Part shown: piece after piece, positions 46,121-56,465 of the stretch
How positions within the stretch are numbered: position 1 is the stretch's first letter
Layout: every line of letters begins with the position of its first letter
Assembly (NCBI GenBank): GCA_029339195.1
Contig: JAPTJF010000033.1
Location: 124,001-188,000 of the forward strand
From: Micractinium sp. NFX-FRZ
Taxonomy: Eukaryota > Chlorophyta > Trebouxiophyceae > Chlorellales > Chlorellaceae
Length of the DNA stretch: 64,000 nt
Reading direction: 5' to 3'
The notes under the pieces: model-generated
Database searches by the model: none
Seen by the model: the letters and a program-made list of their open reading frames with translations, nothing else
What the model was told of the DNA's origin: nothing
Made by a program: the position numbers and the translations under genes

Positions 46121-47149
46121 TCAAGCGGGTGGCCTGCAGCAGCAACCCTCAACATCACAAGCAGGCCGGTTGGCAGCAGAAGCAGGCCGGCCGGCAGCGG
46201 CGGAGGTGGGCTGAGACTTGCACGGTCTGCCCGGCGTCAGGACGCCGCGGTCCGCACGTCGGACGCTACGAAGTACTTTGGAAGCCCTGACCTGCTCAAA
46301 GCCTGCGTCCGTGGCCCAACCCGCTCTCCGTCCTCCGTGCACGCAGTTTACAACCCGGTACTTTCGGGAGCAGATAGTGCTCAATGATGTGCATTTAGCA
46401 GATGGAGAAGCCTCCGCGGGCGCCGGGAAGCCGCCGTGCTGAGCAGGACCAGCGTGGCCGGTGGCCGCTGCCACCAAAGCAGAGGAGCTGGTGGAGGAGG
46501 AGGAAGACCACACTTTTTGCAGCATCATATTGTGATACTGTGAGTGAAATCTCAAATTTACACGTGCAAAGCGTCAGCTTGAATCTTTGATATCGGCGTG
46601 AGGTGTCTCCTCCTGAGTGCTCTCCATGGAGCGGCCGGTGTGCGGGCAGGCGTGCGGCCATGGCGCCGCAGGCACTTACCAGTCAGTAATGCAGCAACCA
46701 TCTGTGAGCTGCCCCATTGGCCAGCCGTGCACTGGTGGGTGCCGCTGTAACCGTCCATGTCATGCCCCGCCTGCCGGATGAGCAGGTTCTGCTGCTGCCG
46801 CTACCGGTCCCCTCACCCTCTCTCACACCTTTCTGAGCACCCCGCCCGCTCTCAAACACGTAGATGGCTGCAGGGTGGACAGCACAGGCCGGATACAGAG
46901 AGCGGTGGCCTCAAACTGCGGCTGCCACCAGTCGGGCAGTGCAGCCAGCCGCTCCTCAGCCGCTGCAGGCGCTCCATGTGCAGTGGTCCGGCGACCGCTG
47001 GCCTGTGCAGCGCCCCTGCAGGCAGGCTGCCGAGAATCGTGGGCGAGCAGGGCGGGGGCGCTTTGGTCATGACGAGCAGCATTGGTCATGCGAACACTGC
47101 AGCAGCACGCGACACCCAGACATCAAGGTGAAGGCCTGGACAAGCCAAG

Positions 47150-47154
47150 TTACA
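47150..47154 (-). terminator. UGUAA polyadenylation motif for GATA-like copy B
   Basis: TTACA on the plus strand, about 125 bases after the copy B stop codon. Confidence 0.45.
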
Positions 47155-47276
47155 GGGCGAGGTAAGCAGGGGGCACGCTGTCTCCTGAGCGGCAGCCTGA
47201 TGTGCAGTGGTCGACATCGGCAGCACGATCACTCACGAGACGTAAGAGTGTTGGTTCTCACCCAAGCAATGTGCCC

Positions 47277-49686
47277 TCAGTCCAGCCGCTCCATGCGCAG
47301 GGAGGTGGTCATCACCTTGGCGGTGGCAGAGTGCCTGCCCTGCTGCAGCAACAGCCGCACGCGGCGCTCCTGCGGGGAGATGGGCCAGGGTGCACGGGGG
47401 GTATGGTGAGGTGCACAGCAGTAGCGTGCACAGCGGCAGCGGGCGGGGCGGGGTGCATAGCAGGTGCCTGCACAGCAGCAGCGGGCGGGGCAGCGTGCAC
47501 AGCAGCACCGAGCGCAGCAGCACCGTGGGAGGCAGACGCACACCAGTTGGGGCACCAAACGCATCAGCAGCTCCTGGAGGCAAGCCTGGCATACCATGCC
47601 TCTGCCAATCATTGCCCAGGGCACTCACCCGCTGGGCCCGCACATCCGGCGGCTGCGTGTCCATCAGCGTCAGGAAGGCGGCAGCCAGGTCATCCGTCAA
47701 CCCGGCAGCAGCGGCGGCAGGCGAGGTGGCAGCCTCCAGCAGCAGGTCATCTAAATCCTGGTGGGGTGGCACCAGCTGCTGCTCTTGTGGCTGCTGCTGT
47801 GACGGGATCACAGGCAGCGGGTGCTGCTGATCTAGGGGCTGAGCCTGCGGCTGTGCCTGTGCCTGTGGTGTAGGCTGCGGGTACTGCTGCTGCTGCTCAT
47901 GTGTCTGTGGCAGGGCCTCTGCTAGTGCTTGGGCTGCCGGCAGCGGCTGCCGCTGCTCTTGTAGCTGTGGCTGCGGCTCCACCAGCAGTGGGGGCGGCTG
48001 ACCTGGCCCCACCTGCTGCTGTCCACCTGGCAGATGGTCCCTTAACTGGTGCTGTGGCCCTTCCCGCTGCTCCTGCTGTGGCTGATGTGGCAACAGCGAC
48101 TGCCCCTGCATCTGGGCCACAGTGTGACCCAGCTGAGGCTGCTGTGCCTGTGAAAAGCGGGGCACCGGCGGCGGCAGCTGCACCAGCGGCTGCTGCTCCG
48201 CCTGCTGTGCTGCCTCCGACTGCTGCTGCCCGCCCGCCCGCCGTGGGTGCAGTCGCGGCTGGAGAGGCGGTGGAGGCTGCACGTGCAGTGGCTGGGTGCC
48301 CGGCCGCCGCTGCCGGTGTGGCTGCTGCTGCTGCTGCCGATGCTGCGTGGCGGCTTCTTCCATCTCCGGGCGGGCAGGCAGGCGGGCAGGTGCAGACTGC
48401 GCTGGCTGCTGGGCCAGAGGCAGGCACTGCTGGGCCTGCGCATGTGTTGCACCTTGGTGCTTGTTGCCATGCTGCTGCTGCTGCCCTGGGAGGGTGTCGG
48501 GGGCAAGGCGGTGGAGTGATTGTGGTGCCGGGGGCTGTGGCGGCAGAGGCTGTACAGACTGCTGGTCCTCGAGCTGCGTGCGCTGCCGCTTGCTGCCTCC
48601 GAACGCAGTAGTGGGGCCGACAGGCATTCGAGCAGCATGCTGATGTGGCGTTGGCTGTGCAGGCAGCTGCACCGCCTGGGGAGAGGGTGTTGAGGAGCGG
48701 GCATGTGCCTCAGCCTGCTGCTCCCACACTTCATCCCGATGCGCCTGCTGCGCCTGCTCCCGCCGCTGCTGGCGCACCTGACGCTGGTGCTCCTGCTCCT
48801 CTGCCTTGCGCTTGGCGGACGCTGCTGCTGTGCCTGTCCCTGCTGCTTCTGCTGCGGCGGCGGCTGCTCCTGCCTCTGCTGCTGCCATGACAAGTGGGTG
48901 TGCAGAATCAGAAGTACCCTTACTGCCAGCTGCCGGCGGCCGCTGCCGCTGTTCAGCTGGGCCGTTGCGCTTGGCACCCTGCTGGCCAGCTTTGGTTTGC
49001 TGCCTGGTGGGGGAAGGCTGCTCCTGCTGCTCCACCTCTGCTTCCTCCTCCCCTTGCTCCTGCTTCCTCCGCTGCCGCCTGAGTGCCCCTCTGCGCCTGT
49101 CGTAGCAGCGGTAGCACAGCCACTCAGCACCGATGACGGGGTGGCGGTACCAGCATGCGCGCTTGCCGCCACCAGGGCTGGCCGCGCCGCACTCCAGGCA
49201 CCGCCGCTGGTCGGCCCCCCGCCGCGCTGCAAAGAAGCAGGGGCTGCACAGCCAGCGGGCGCCAGTGACGGGGTGCGGGCGCCACACTGCATTTGCGCCC
49301 AACCCAGTCCCCGGGCTGTCTGAACCGCACTGCAGGCACTGAAGGCCCACCAGCCGCATCTGCCCGCCGTGGCTGCGCTGGTACTCATAGCACGCATTGC
49401 ACAGACGCTGACCCGTGGTGCGGCTGCGGCGCCACCTGCAGCTGCTGCCTGTGCCGCAATCTGAGCATGCCCGCCGCTCCTCCTCTGCCTCCTCTTCCAT
49501 TCCCTCCTCCTCTTCCTCCCGCACTGCTGCCTCGACCGCTGCCGGTGCTGTTGCTGCCGCTGCTGCTGCTGTTGCTGTCACTGCCGCCCGCTGGCCTTCC
49601 CCACCGCTCCCAGCCGCTGCGCCCGCCGGTGCCAGCGGAGCGCCCACTGCACCTGCTCTGGAAACCTCGGCAGGCCCTTGCTGCAT
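47277..49686 (-). CDS. GATA-like triple zinc-finger protein, copy B
   Basis: Two exons, 49686-47629 and 47369-47277, 716 residues. It starts MQQGPAEVSR, shared with copy C. An acidic run precedes finger 1 (C74, C77, C96, C99), whose loop of 18 residues and LCNAC...HGG...RP ending are those of plant-type GATA fingers. Fingers 2 and 3 have longer loops and the shared core W-R-P-H-P-x-(T/S)-G. The central 450 residues are glutamine/proline-rich with dense charged helices near 270-330 (KRKAEEQE). The segment LTDDLAAAFLTLMDTQ and the last exon (ERRVRLLLQQGRHSAT) are conserved in all copies. It is most likely a nuclear DNA-binding activator; the fingers are seen, the function is inference. Copies B and C also share their 5' flank. 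Confidence 0.85.
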
Positions 49687-50664
49687 TGACCTGCAGCGGG
49701 CAAAGCGTCAGGAAAGGCTAAGTAGCCGGCTGAGGGCGGGTTTCCGCGAGAGGGTGTGCAGTTGGTTGTTCCTGTGCGTGCTGCCTTCTCACCTTCTCTC
49801 GACACTGTCACTAGCGAAGCAGGTTTTTTCCGGGCAAGATTAGACCGTTCAGAGGTGGGTTTGCTGCTGGCATGTGCTTTCCTCTCCTTTCTACCCGCTC
49901 CCAGCTGCCAGCAGCATGGCCAGCAGAGTTTGACAGTCACACAGGGCAGAGGTCCTCAGTGGTCGGGGCTCGAGGTGTTCCAAAGCACGCACGCAAGCAC
50001 CCTGCCCGGTCCCTTCTTTGGCCCAAAGTTTGGGGGCCCTGAAACAGCCGCTCCGCTTCTCGTTCACATTGCTGCACCAAGCATGCTGATCGACATGATG
50101 GTTAAAATGACACGACGTCGATCAGTGCCTCCCAGGAGTGTCAGGCCCCATCCACCTCTCGCCTGTGGCCCGTCCCTGTAGCCCTGGCACATTCGCGCAC
50201 CCCTCCCAGCAGTGTCTCCTGAAGCATGTATGGCTGTGCTGCCCAGTGAGTACTTACATACTGGGAAGGTATGCGGAGCTGGGCAGCTGTCATGGGCAGG
50301 GCAGGTCTGCTGCCTGGGCCACACCCGCCTGCCTGGGGGCTGCGTGTGCGCTGGACCGGGTCTGGCCGCCGATGACGGCAGATGCCTTGCAGGTGGCTAC
50401 GCAATGGCCCGCAGCTTGCGGCCTGGGAAGCGAGGGGTTTGAAGGTGAGGCGAGAAGATGGTGGCACGTCAGTGGCAAGTAAAGAAAGCTGGGCGAAGCC
50501 GAGGTGAGGGGTGAGGGAGTTGAGCGGGCACCTCTGCCAAGGTGCCGCCCCACCGCTCCCACCACTTCTTCCGGCACCACAGCTGGCACAGTCTGCTTAG
50601 CGTATGCCTCGACGCCCATCATGACAACAAAAAGCAGCAGGCAGGCGAGCAGGGCAGCCTGTAT
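49687..50664. other. Upstream flank of copy B, duplicated upstream of copy C
   Basis: Bases 49687-49825 closely resemble 53831-53950. Shared blocks include AGTAGCCGGCTGAGGGC and CTCTCGACACTGTC. A further shared block (CAGCCGCTCCGCTTCTCGT) lies at about 50047 and 54093. No intact gene is present. The distal part holds a dead alanine-rich gene. Confidence 0.7.
50360..50664 (-). pseudogene. Dead copy of the secreted alanine-rich protein gene
   Basis: Compare with the intact gene at 54750-55712. The signal-peptide exon is recognisable (QAALLACLLLFVVMMGVEA against KAALLACLVLFAGTIGAQA). Its start codon is ATA at 50664-50662 in an otherwise conserved CCAGCCAT context. The second exon begins after a conserved acceptor at 50422 and reads RKLRAIA, then hits TAG (50399-50397), whereas the intact gene continues RKLRATAIATSKA. 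Alanine-rich similarity fades downstream. Two independent disabling changes make it a pseudogene. Confidence 0.85.
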
Positions 50665-51389
50665 GGCTGGAGGGTGGGCAGACAACTGTGAGGCAGTCTG
50701 CTTTTTTCCGTGTCTTGCTGGGTGGGCATGCACAGAAGTGAAGCTGGTGGGGCGATAATGCTGTGTCCAAAGCGGCTTTACTGTATCTCTAAGTGCCTTT
50801 GAGTGGCTTCTTGTGGTGCCAGTTGAAACACACGGACTTTCCTGATGCACGTGCAGCTGCCTGCAGCTACTTGGGTTGGGGGGCCCTGGTGCCCCTTGCA
50901 GCATGATGGCTGGTGCCCCAAGCTCGGTTGTGTACAGACTTGTTATGTCGGGATTTGTTGATTGGTGGCTTCAACACCGGTCAACTAGGGGCATGCAGTC
51001 AAGCAAGCTGTCTAACAGGCAACCGCAGGCCACGCAACACACATTGGCGCTACTACCAGAGCATGTGGTGTGCGCCTTATGACAGGGGCAGGGCAAGATT
51101 TGCTGGTGGGAAGATGCAGGTGCGAGTCCCAGATCTATACAAGATGAAGGAACATCCAAGAAAGAAAGTGTCTTCAGAGGTAAGAGGAGGGTTGTGGTAT
51201 GTTCAGAGGCTCGGGAGCCCAAAAGGAGCAGGCCAACTTGACTGCCTGCTGAGCCGGCCGGCAGGCAGGAGGCTGACTGGCCGCAGCTGCGTCCTGGCAG
51301 CGCCAGCTGTTCAGCACAAGTGAGACCGAGCACGGATTGCTGCTTCCACAGGGGGTGTTGCTGAAGCTTGCCAGCGCACTTGTGCATAC
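50665..51389. other. Intergenic region downstream of copy C
   Basis: No gene seen. It contains the copy C 3' UTR and sequence that may belong to the old promoter of the dead alanine-rich gene. Confidence 0.5.
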
Positions 51390-53830
51390 TCAGGACAGGC
51401 CCGCCAGGTGCCGTGCCGTGGCCATCACCTGGGCAGCGGCAGTGTGCAGCCCCTGCTGCAGCATCAGCCTCAGGCGGCGCTCCTGCACACGAGTGCAAGG
51501 GTCAACGCGGGAGGCAGTCAGAGCTACTCATTCACTAGCGTGCATTCCAAGCAAAGCCTAGAGCACACAGCTGCCAGGTTCCTCAACTGCAAGGCCACAA
51601 CCAATACAGATGTATTGAGAACGTGCAGCACAGGCGGGCCACGTCCGAAGCCATGGTGGCACCTCACCCGTGCGGCGCTCATCTCAGGCGGTAGTGTGTC
51701 CATCAGAGTCATGAAGCCGCCCACCAGCTCAGCAGTCAACCCAGCAGCGGCGGCAGCAGGCACAGCAGCCGCCTCCAGCAGCAGGGAGTCGAGGTCTGGT
51801 GCCTGCTGCTGCTGCTCCTGTGGCTGCCGCTGCTGCTGCACCAGAGATGGCCTTGCATGCTGTGGATGCTGTGCCAGCAGCGCCTGTGGGTGCTGTACTG
51901 GCGGCACCAGCTGTACTGGCCCCTGCCCGCCCTCTGGCGGCCGCTGATGCTTAGATGGCAGGGGCAGCTGCAGTGGCAGCGCCGAAGGCTGTGCCAGAGC
52001 TGATGTGGGTGCGCGCTGCTGCTGGGTCCTAGGAAGCTTGCGCCTCTGCATATCACCCACGCCGCCTGCCTGCTGCTCCCGCCGCTGCTTGTGCTGCGCC
52101 TGCCGTTCATGCGGCAGAAGCTGCGTGTGCCGCTCTTGCGGCTGTTGCTGCGACTGTGGTACTGACTGCTGCTGGTGCTGCTGCCGTGCCGGCTGTGGCG
52201 GCAGCGCCTGCAGCCTTTTTGCAAACAGTGGCTGCTGCTCTGCCTGCTGTGGTGCCTCCCGTTTTTGCTGCCCATCCACTCGCAACACGAGCACCGGTTG
52301 CTGCCGGGGCGGTAGAGGCTGCACGTGCAGTGGCTGGGCACCCGGCCGCCGCTGCCGGTGCTGCTGCTGCTGCTGCTGCTGCTGGGTGGTGGCGTCTTCC
52401 ATCTCCGGGCGGGCAGGCATGCGGGCAGGTGCGGACTGCGCTGGGTGCTGGGCCAGAGACATGCGCCGCTGTGCCTGCGCTTCTGTTGTTTCTTGGTGAT
52501 TGTTGCCATGCTGCTGCTGCTGCTCTGGCACGGTGTCAGGGGCAGGGGGGCGGAGCAACTGTGGTGCCGGGGGCTGTGGCGGCAGAGGCTGCACAGGCTG
52601 CTGGTGCTCGAGCTGCGTGCGCTGCCGCTTGCTGCCTCCGAACGCAGTAGTGGGGCCGGCAGGCATCCGAGCAGCATGCAGTGTTGCCTGTGCAGGCAGC
52701 TGCCCCGAATGGGGAGAGGGTGTTGAGGAGCGGGCATGTGCCTCAGCCTGCTGCTCCCGCACTTCATCCCGCTGCGCCTGCTGCGCCTGCTCCCGCCGCT
52801 GCTGGCGCTCCTGACGCTGGCGCTCCTGCTCCTCTGCCTTGCGCTTGGCAGATGCTGCTGCTGTGCCTGTCCCTGCTGCTTCTGCTGCGGCGGCGGCTGC
52901 TCCTGCCTCTGCTGCTGCCATGACAAGTGGGTGTGCAGAATCAGAAGTACCCTTACTGCCAGCTGCCGGCGGCCGCTGCCGCTGTTCAGCTGGCCCGTGG
53001 CGCTTTGCACCCTGCTGGCCAGCTTCGGTTTGCTGCCTGGTGGTGGAAGGCCGCTCCTGCTGCTCCACCTCTGCTTCCTCCTCCCCTTGCTCCTGCTTCC
53101 TCCGCTGCCGCCAGAGTGCCCCACTGCTCCTGCTATAACAGCGGTGGCACAGCCACTCAGCACCTGTGACGGGGTGGCGGTGCCAGACGGCGGCCTCGCC
53201 ACCACCAGGGCTGTCCGCGCCGCACTCCAGGCACCGCCGCTGGTCAGCCTCCCGCCGTGCGTTGTAGAAGCAGGAGCTGCACAGCCAGCGGGCGCCGCTG
53301 ACGGGGTGTGGCCGCCAAGTTGCATTTGCACCCTTCCCACGCCCTGGGCTGTCGCTGCCGCACTGCAGGCACTGCACACCCACCGGCCGCATCTGCCCGC
53401 CGTGCACACGCGGGTATTGATAGCACGCACTGCACAGACGCTCGCCAGTGGTGCTGCTGCGGATCCACCTGCAGCTGCTGTCTGTGCCGCAATGAGAGCA
53501 TACCTGCTGCTCCTTCTCTGGCCCCTCTTCCATTCCCTCCTCCTCTTCCTCCCGCCCTGCTGCCTCGGCCGCTGCCGGTGTTGCAGCCGCTGTCGCTGTT
53601 GCTGGATCGGCTGCTGCTGCCCGATGATAGCTGCTGCCCCCTTCTTCAGACACCAATGTAGGGCGTAGCCAGGGCAGATGCTGCGGGCGCTGCTGCTTGC
53701 GGGACTGCTGCCTGGGAGTGGGCAGTGGCGCCCGCTGGCCTCCCCCGCCGTTCCCAGCCGCTGTGCCTGCCGGTGCCAGCGGAGTGCCCACAGCAGCTGC
53801 TCTGGCAACCTCGGCAGGCCCTTGTTGCAT
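51390..53830 (-). CDS. GATA-like triple zinc-finger protein, copy C
   Basis: Two exons, 53830-51668 and 51482-51390, 751 residues. Finger 1 ligands are C111, C114, C133, C136 (18-residue loop). Finger 2 ligands are C154, C157, C184, C187. Finger 3 ligands are C200, C203, C228, C231. Each loop carries the core W-x-x-(H/S)-x-x-(T/S)-G. The rest is glutamine-rich with a charged, coiled-coil-like helix (KAEEQERQRQERQQRR). The conserved segment LTAELVGGFMTLMDTL precedes the single intron, and the last exon reads ERRLRLMLQQGLHTAA. It is the closest relative of copy B, sharing start, fingers, linker and 5' flank, which indicates recent duplication. Probable transcription regulator by analogy with GATA factors. 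The long tail and triple-finger arrangement are not those of ordinary GATA proteins. Confidence 0.85.
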
Positions 53831-54425
53831 TGATCTGCAGCGGGCAAGGGTCGTGGATTGGCTAAGTAGCCGGCTGAGGGCAGCGCGGGCAGAGGGTGTG
53901 GAGTTGTTGCCTGTGCTGCTGCCTTCTTACCTCTCGACACTGTCGGCAGCGAACCACGCTCTCAGGCAAGAGTCACGCAGAGAAGTAGTTTTGGGTTTGC
54001 CAACTGACACCCCAAAACACTGACCAGTGCTTTCCTCTCCAGATGGCCTCCCAGCCCGTCTGTGGGGGCTCCTTCTGTGGGGGCCGTCAGCAGCCGCTCC
54101 GCTTCTCGTCCACTGCATTGCCTCGAAGAGCAAATGCTGGTGGAGTCCTTGGTCGGTGCCTTACCTGGGACAGTGGGCCCGCCCACCTCCGCCGCCCTTG
54201 CCGCCCGTCCGTGCTTGGCCCCTGCGCTCTGATGTAGTGCTCCCAGCAGTGTCAGTGGTGCCACGGTGCCCAGTCCCCACGGCCCAGTCACAACTAACAA
54301 GGCATGTCAAGCTCAGCTGAGCTGGTGCAGCTGCTGTCGGCTGGATGGTCCCACCAACAGAAATGGCCCCTTTCCCACCCGCACGCAACACTAGGGTTGT
54401 TCTGAGTGACAGGCGGCATCTGTAT

Positions 54426-54430
54426 TTACA
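54426..54430 (-). terminator. UGUAA polyadenylation motif for the alanine-rich secreted protein
   Basis: TTACA on the plus strand, 320 bases past the stop codon at 54750. Confidence 0.45.
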
Positions 54431-54447
54431 CTGCGATGTTCACTCTC

Positions 54448-54546
54448 AGCGTATGCAGTAGTAATGCTGCCACACTACCGCTAGCGTATGCAGTAGTAGT
54501 CCACACTACCACTAGCGTATGCAGTAGGAGTGCTGCCACACGACCC
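54448..54546. repeat. Three tandem units of about 33 bases
   Basis: Units beginning at 54448, 54481 and 54512 share AGCGTATGCAGTAG and CCACAC(T/G)ACC blocks. They lie in the 3' UTR of the alanine-rich gene, next to its poly(A) motif. Confidence 0.85.
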
Positions 54547-54749
54547 ACTGCGAGCACCATGTACAAGGCAAACAGGGACAGATGAGGGGATCTGGGGTTG
54601 GGGACAGATTGGGGGACAAACATCGAGGCTTGAGGGCAGGCACTAGCAGGAGGCGCATGGACGTTGCGCAAGGCTAGACAGCAGGTGTCGAATTTTGGGG
54701 ATATCTCAAGACCAACATGAAGGTCATCAAGTGCCGCTTGCAGCCGCGA

Positions 54750-55712
54750 TTAGTGGCAGAAGGCAAAGGCCTGGGCTGCGGCGCTGGCGCTGGCAAACCC
54801 GCCCTGAGCAGCCGCCTCCGCCTCTGCCTGGGCCAGAGCAGTGCACAGGGGCGCGGGGTTGGAGGCAAAGGCGGAGGCCAGGGCCTGGGCGTAGGCGGTG
54901 GAGAAGCCGTCACCGTAGGCGAGGGCGGTGGCCAGGGCGGTGGCGATGGCGGTGCTGTCGGCGCCGCTGGCGATGGCGGTGGCGGTGGCCTGCGGGGGAG
55001 GGGGGAGGAGGAGGCGTTGTAGGATGACGATGAGCAATCAAAGCCGGCATAGTTCAGGTGAAGGTTCGGCTTGCTTCCTTTGCACACGCTTGCCAAACAC
55101 ACTGCCTGCCACCCCCACGCTCCTTCCTCGCATACGCCGCTCCGCGCCTCACCTGTGCAAACGCCTGGGCAGAGCCAGTGTAGCCGCCCGCATAAGCCTG
55201 AGCTGCTGCCTGGGCCGCAGCATACCCGCCACCAGAGGCAAATGCAGATGCGTATGCCTGGGCCAGTGCGCCCGGGCCCACAGCGGCCGCCTCGGCTGCC
55301 GCCTGGGCAACGCCCGCCCCGCTGGCGGCTGCCTGCGAGCTGGCCAGTGCCTGGCCGCCGTGCGCAGCCGACGCCTTGCTGGTGGCGATGGCGGTGGCCC
55401 GCAGCTTGCGGCCTGCAAAGAGGAGCGATACGAGGGAGGCGGGGAGGAACAGATGTGGGTTTGCCCAAGCTGGGAAGCAGGAGGAAGGCAAGCGAAGCTG
55501 AGGGCAACCGCGGGCAATATCATATTGATAGGGAGGCGAGCGGGCACCATCGGCATGTTCCGTCTCAGCCAGCCACCCCACCCCCGCCACCTCTCCGCCA
55601 CCCCCGTCACCTCTACCGGTCACCACATCTGGCACTCACTCTGCATTGGGTGGGCCTGGGCGCCGATCGTGCCAGCGAACAGCACCAGGCAGGCAAGCAG
55701 GGCGGCCTTCAT
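54750..55712 (-). CDS. Secreted alanine-rich repeat protein of unknown function
   Basis: Three exons, 55712-55640, 55412-55153 and 54989-54750, phase-consistent, 190 residues. A clear signal peptide (MKAALLACLVLFAGTIGAQA) is followed by RKLRATAIATSKAS and then almost continuous degenerate repeats of A-x-A and A-(Q/F)-A with serine, glycine and aromatic residues (AQAYASAFASGGGYAAAQAA, ALAYGDGFSTAYAQ). Each intron separates blocks of the same repeat style, which suggests growth by exon duplication. There are only a few cysteines near the end (PLCTAL and a C-terminal FCH). Such composition fits an extracellular or cell-wall structural protein, but this is inference and I do not recognise a family. 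A dead paralogue lies upstream of GATA-like copy B in the same relative position. Confidence 0.8.
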
Positions 55713-56465
55713 GGCTGGGGCGGTCTGGGGAGGGAGTGTCGGTGCAGTGTGGGCGGGGACAGCCGAGTAGACGGCAAACGCAGAGGTCTGCAAGTGGAGA
55801 GGTGCAGTTGAGAGTGGTGCTGGGCTGGTCTGGTGGTTGAGTTATGTACCTCAGAGACGGAGAAGCTTCCTGTGGGTACCAGGCAGGAGCTCCCGGCACC
55901 AGCAGCTGCTGGCAGCTACCCGGTGGCGAGCTGGACGGTGCCACGGGCTCTACAGCAGGAGCAGACCAGGATGCAGTGCTGGCAACGTGGATCGAGTGCC
56001 ATGCATGGGTGCAGAATAAAGCAGCATGACTTTGATGCACAGGGGGCGTGAGGCAGGGCGCAGACGGCGGGCGCACCCATGCTGGCCATGCTGGGAGGGA
56101 ACCCAACCCTGAGCCGCGCCCCAGCCGCCGAGGTGTTTTATTTGTGAAGTGCCGCAATCCGTGCCAGCTTCATACAGGGGCTGGCTACAGTGGCGCCTGG
56201 GGCAAACTTGCCCCTTGTGGCGTGGTCCCGAGGCGGCGCTGCTCTTCTCCCACTCCGGCCGCTCCCTCTGTGCACCTTTGGGCGGATCGCCGGGTGCGCA
56301 TCCTTGACTCGTTCCTCCGCCCTGTGGGCAGACCGGCGGGCTGCCGTCCTCCTGCCGCCGGCCCGTGCCGCCGCCCCCTGCTGCTGCCGCCCCCACGGGA
56401 CACCACTGTTCGCGAAAGCCTCCTGCCCCGCTCACTCTGTGCGTCACTGCAGCATACTGCCCAGC
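55713..56465. promoter_or_regulatory. Divergent promoter region, alanine-rich gene and ankyrin-MYND gene
   Basis: 753 bases separate the two start codons. No gene is supported. A long antisense frame crossing it is a by-product of GC-rich sequence. Confidence 0.5.

Larger units (their letters stand above)
46025..47276. other. Intergenic region between copy B 3' end and receptor-like kinase promoter
   Basis: No gene is supported. Weak frames exist (for example minus 46823-47089) without splice context or recognisable domains. It contains the receptor-like kinase promoter and the copy B 3' UTR. Confidence 0.5.
53831..54749. other. Intergenic region upstream of copy C
   Basis: This is the copy C promoter region (shared with copy B in its first 120 bases) followed by the 3' UTR of the alanine-rich gene. 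No gene seen. Confidence 0.55.

Noticed and set aside
46823..47089. Minus-strand frame with a plausible globular segment upstream of copy B's stop
   Set aside because: No start context, splice partner or recognisable domain. It lies in the probable 3' UTR of copy B.
48645..49323. Cysteine- and leucine-rich plus-strand frames opposite copy B (also 52005-53668 opposite copy C)
   Set aside because: They are the antisense of CAG/polyglutamine coding sequence (CTG and TGC read as Leu and Cys). The minus-strand frames carry the conserved fingers, shared starts and splice signals.
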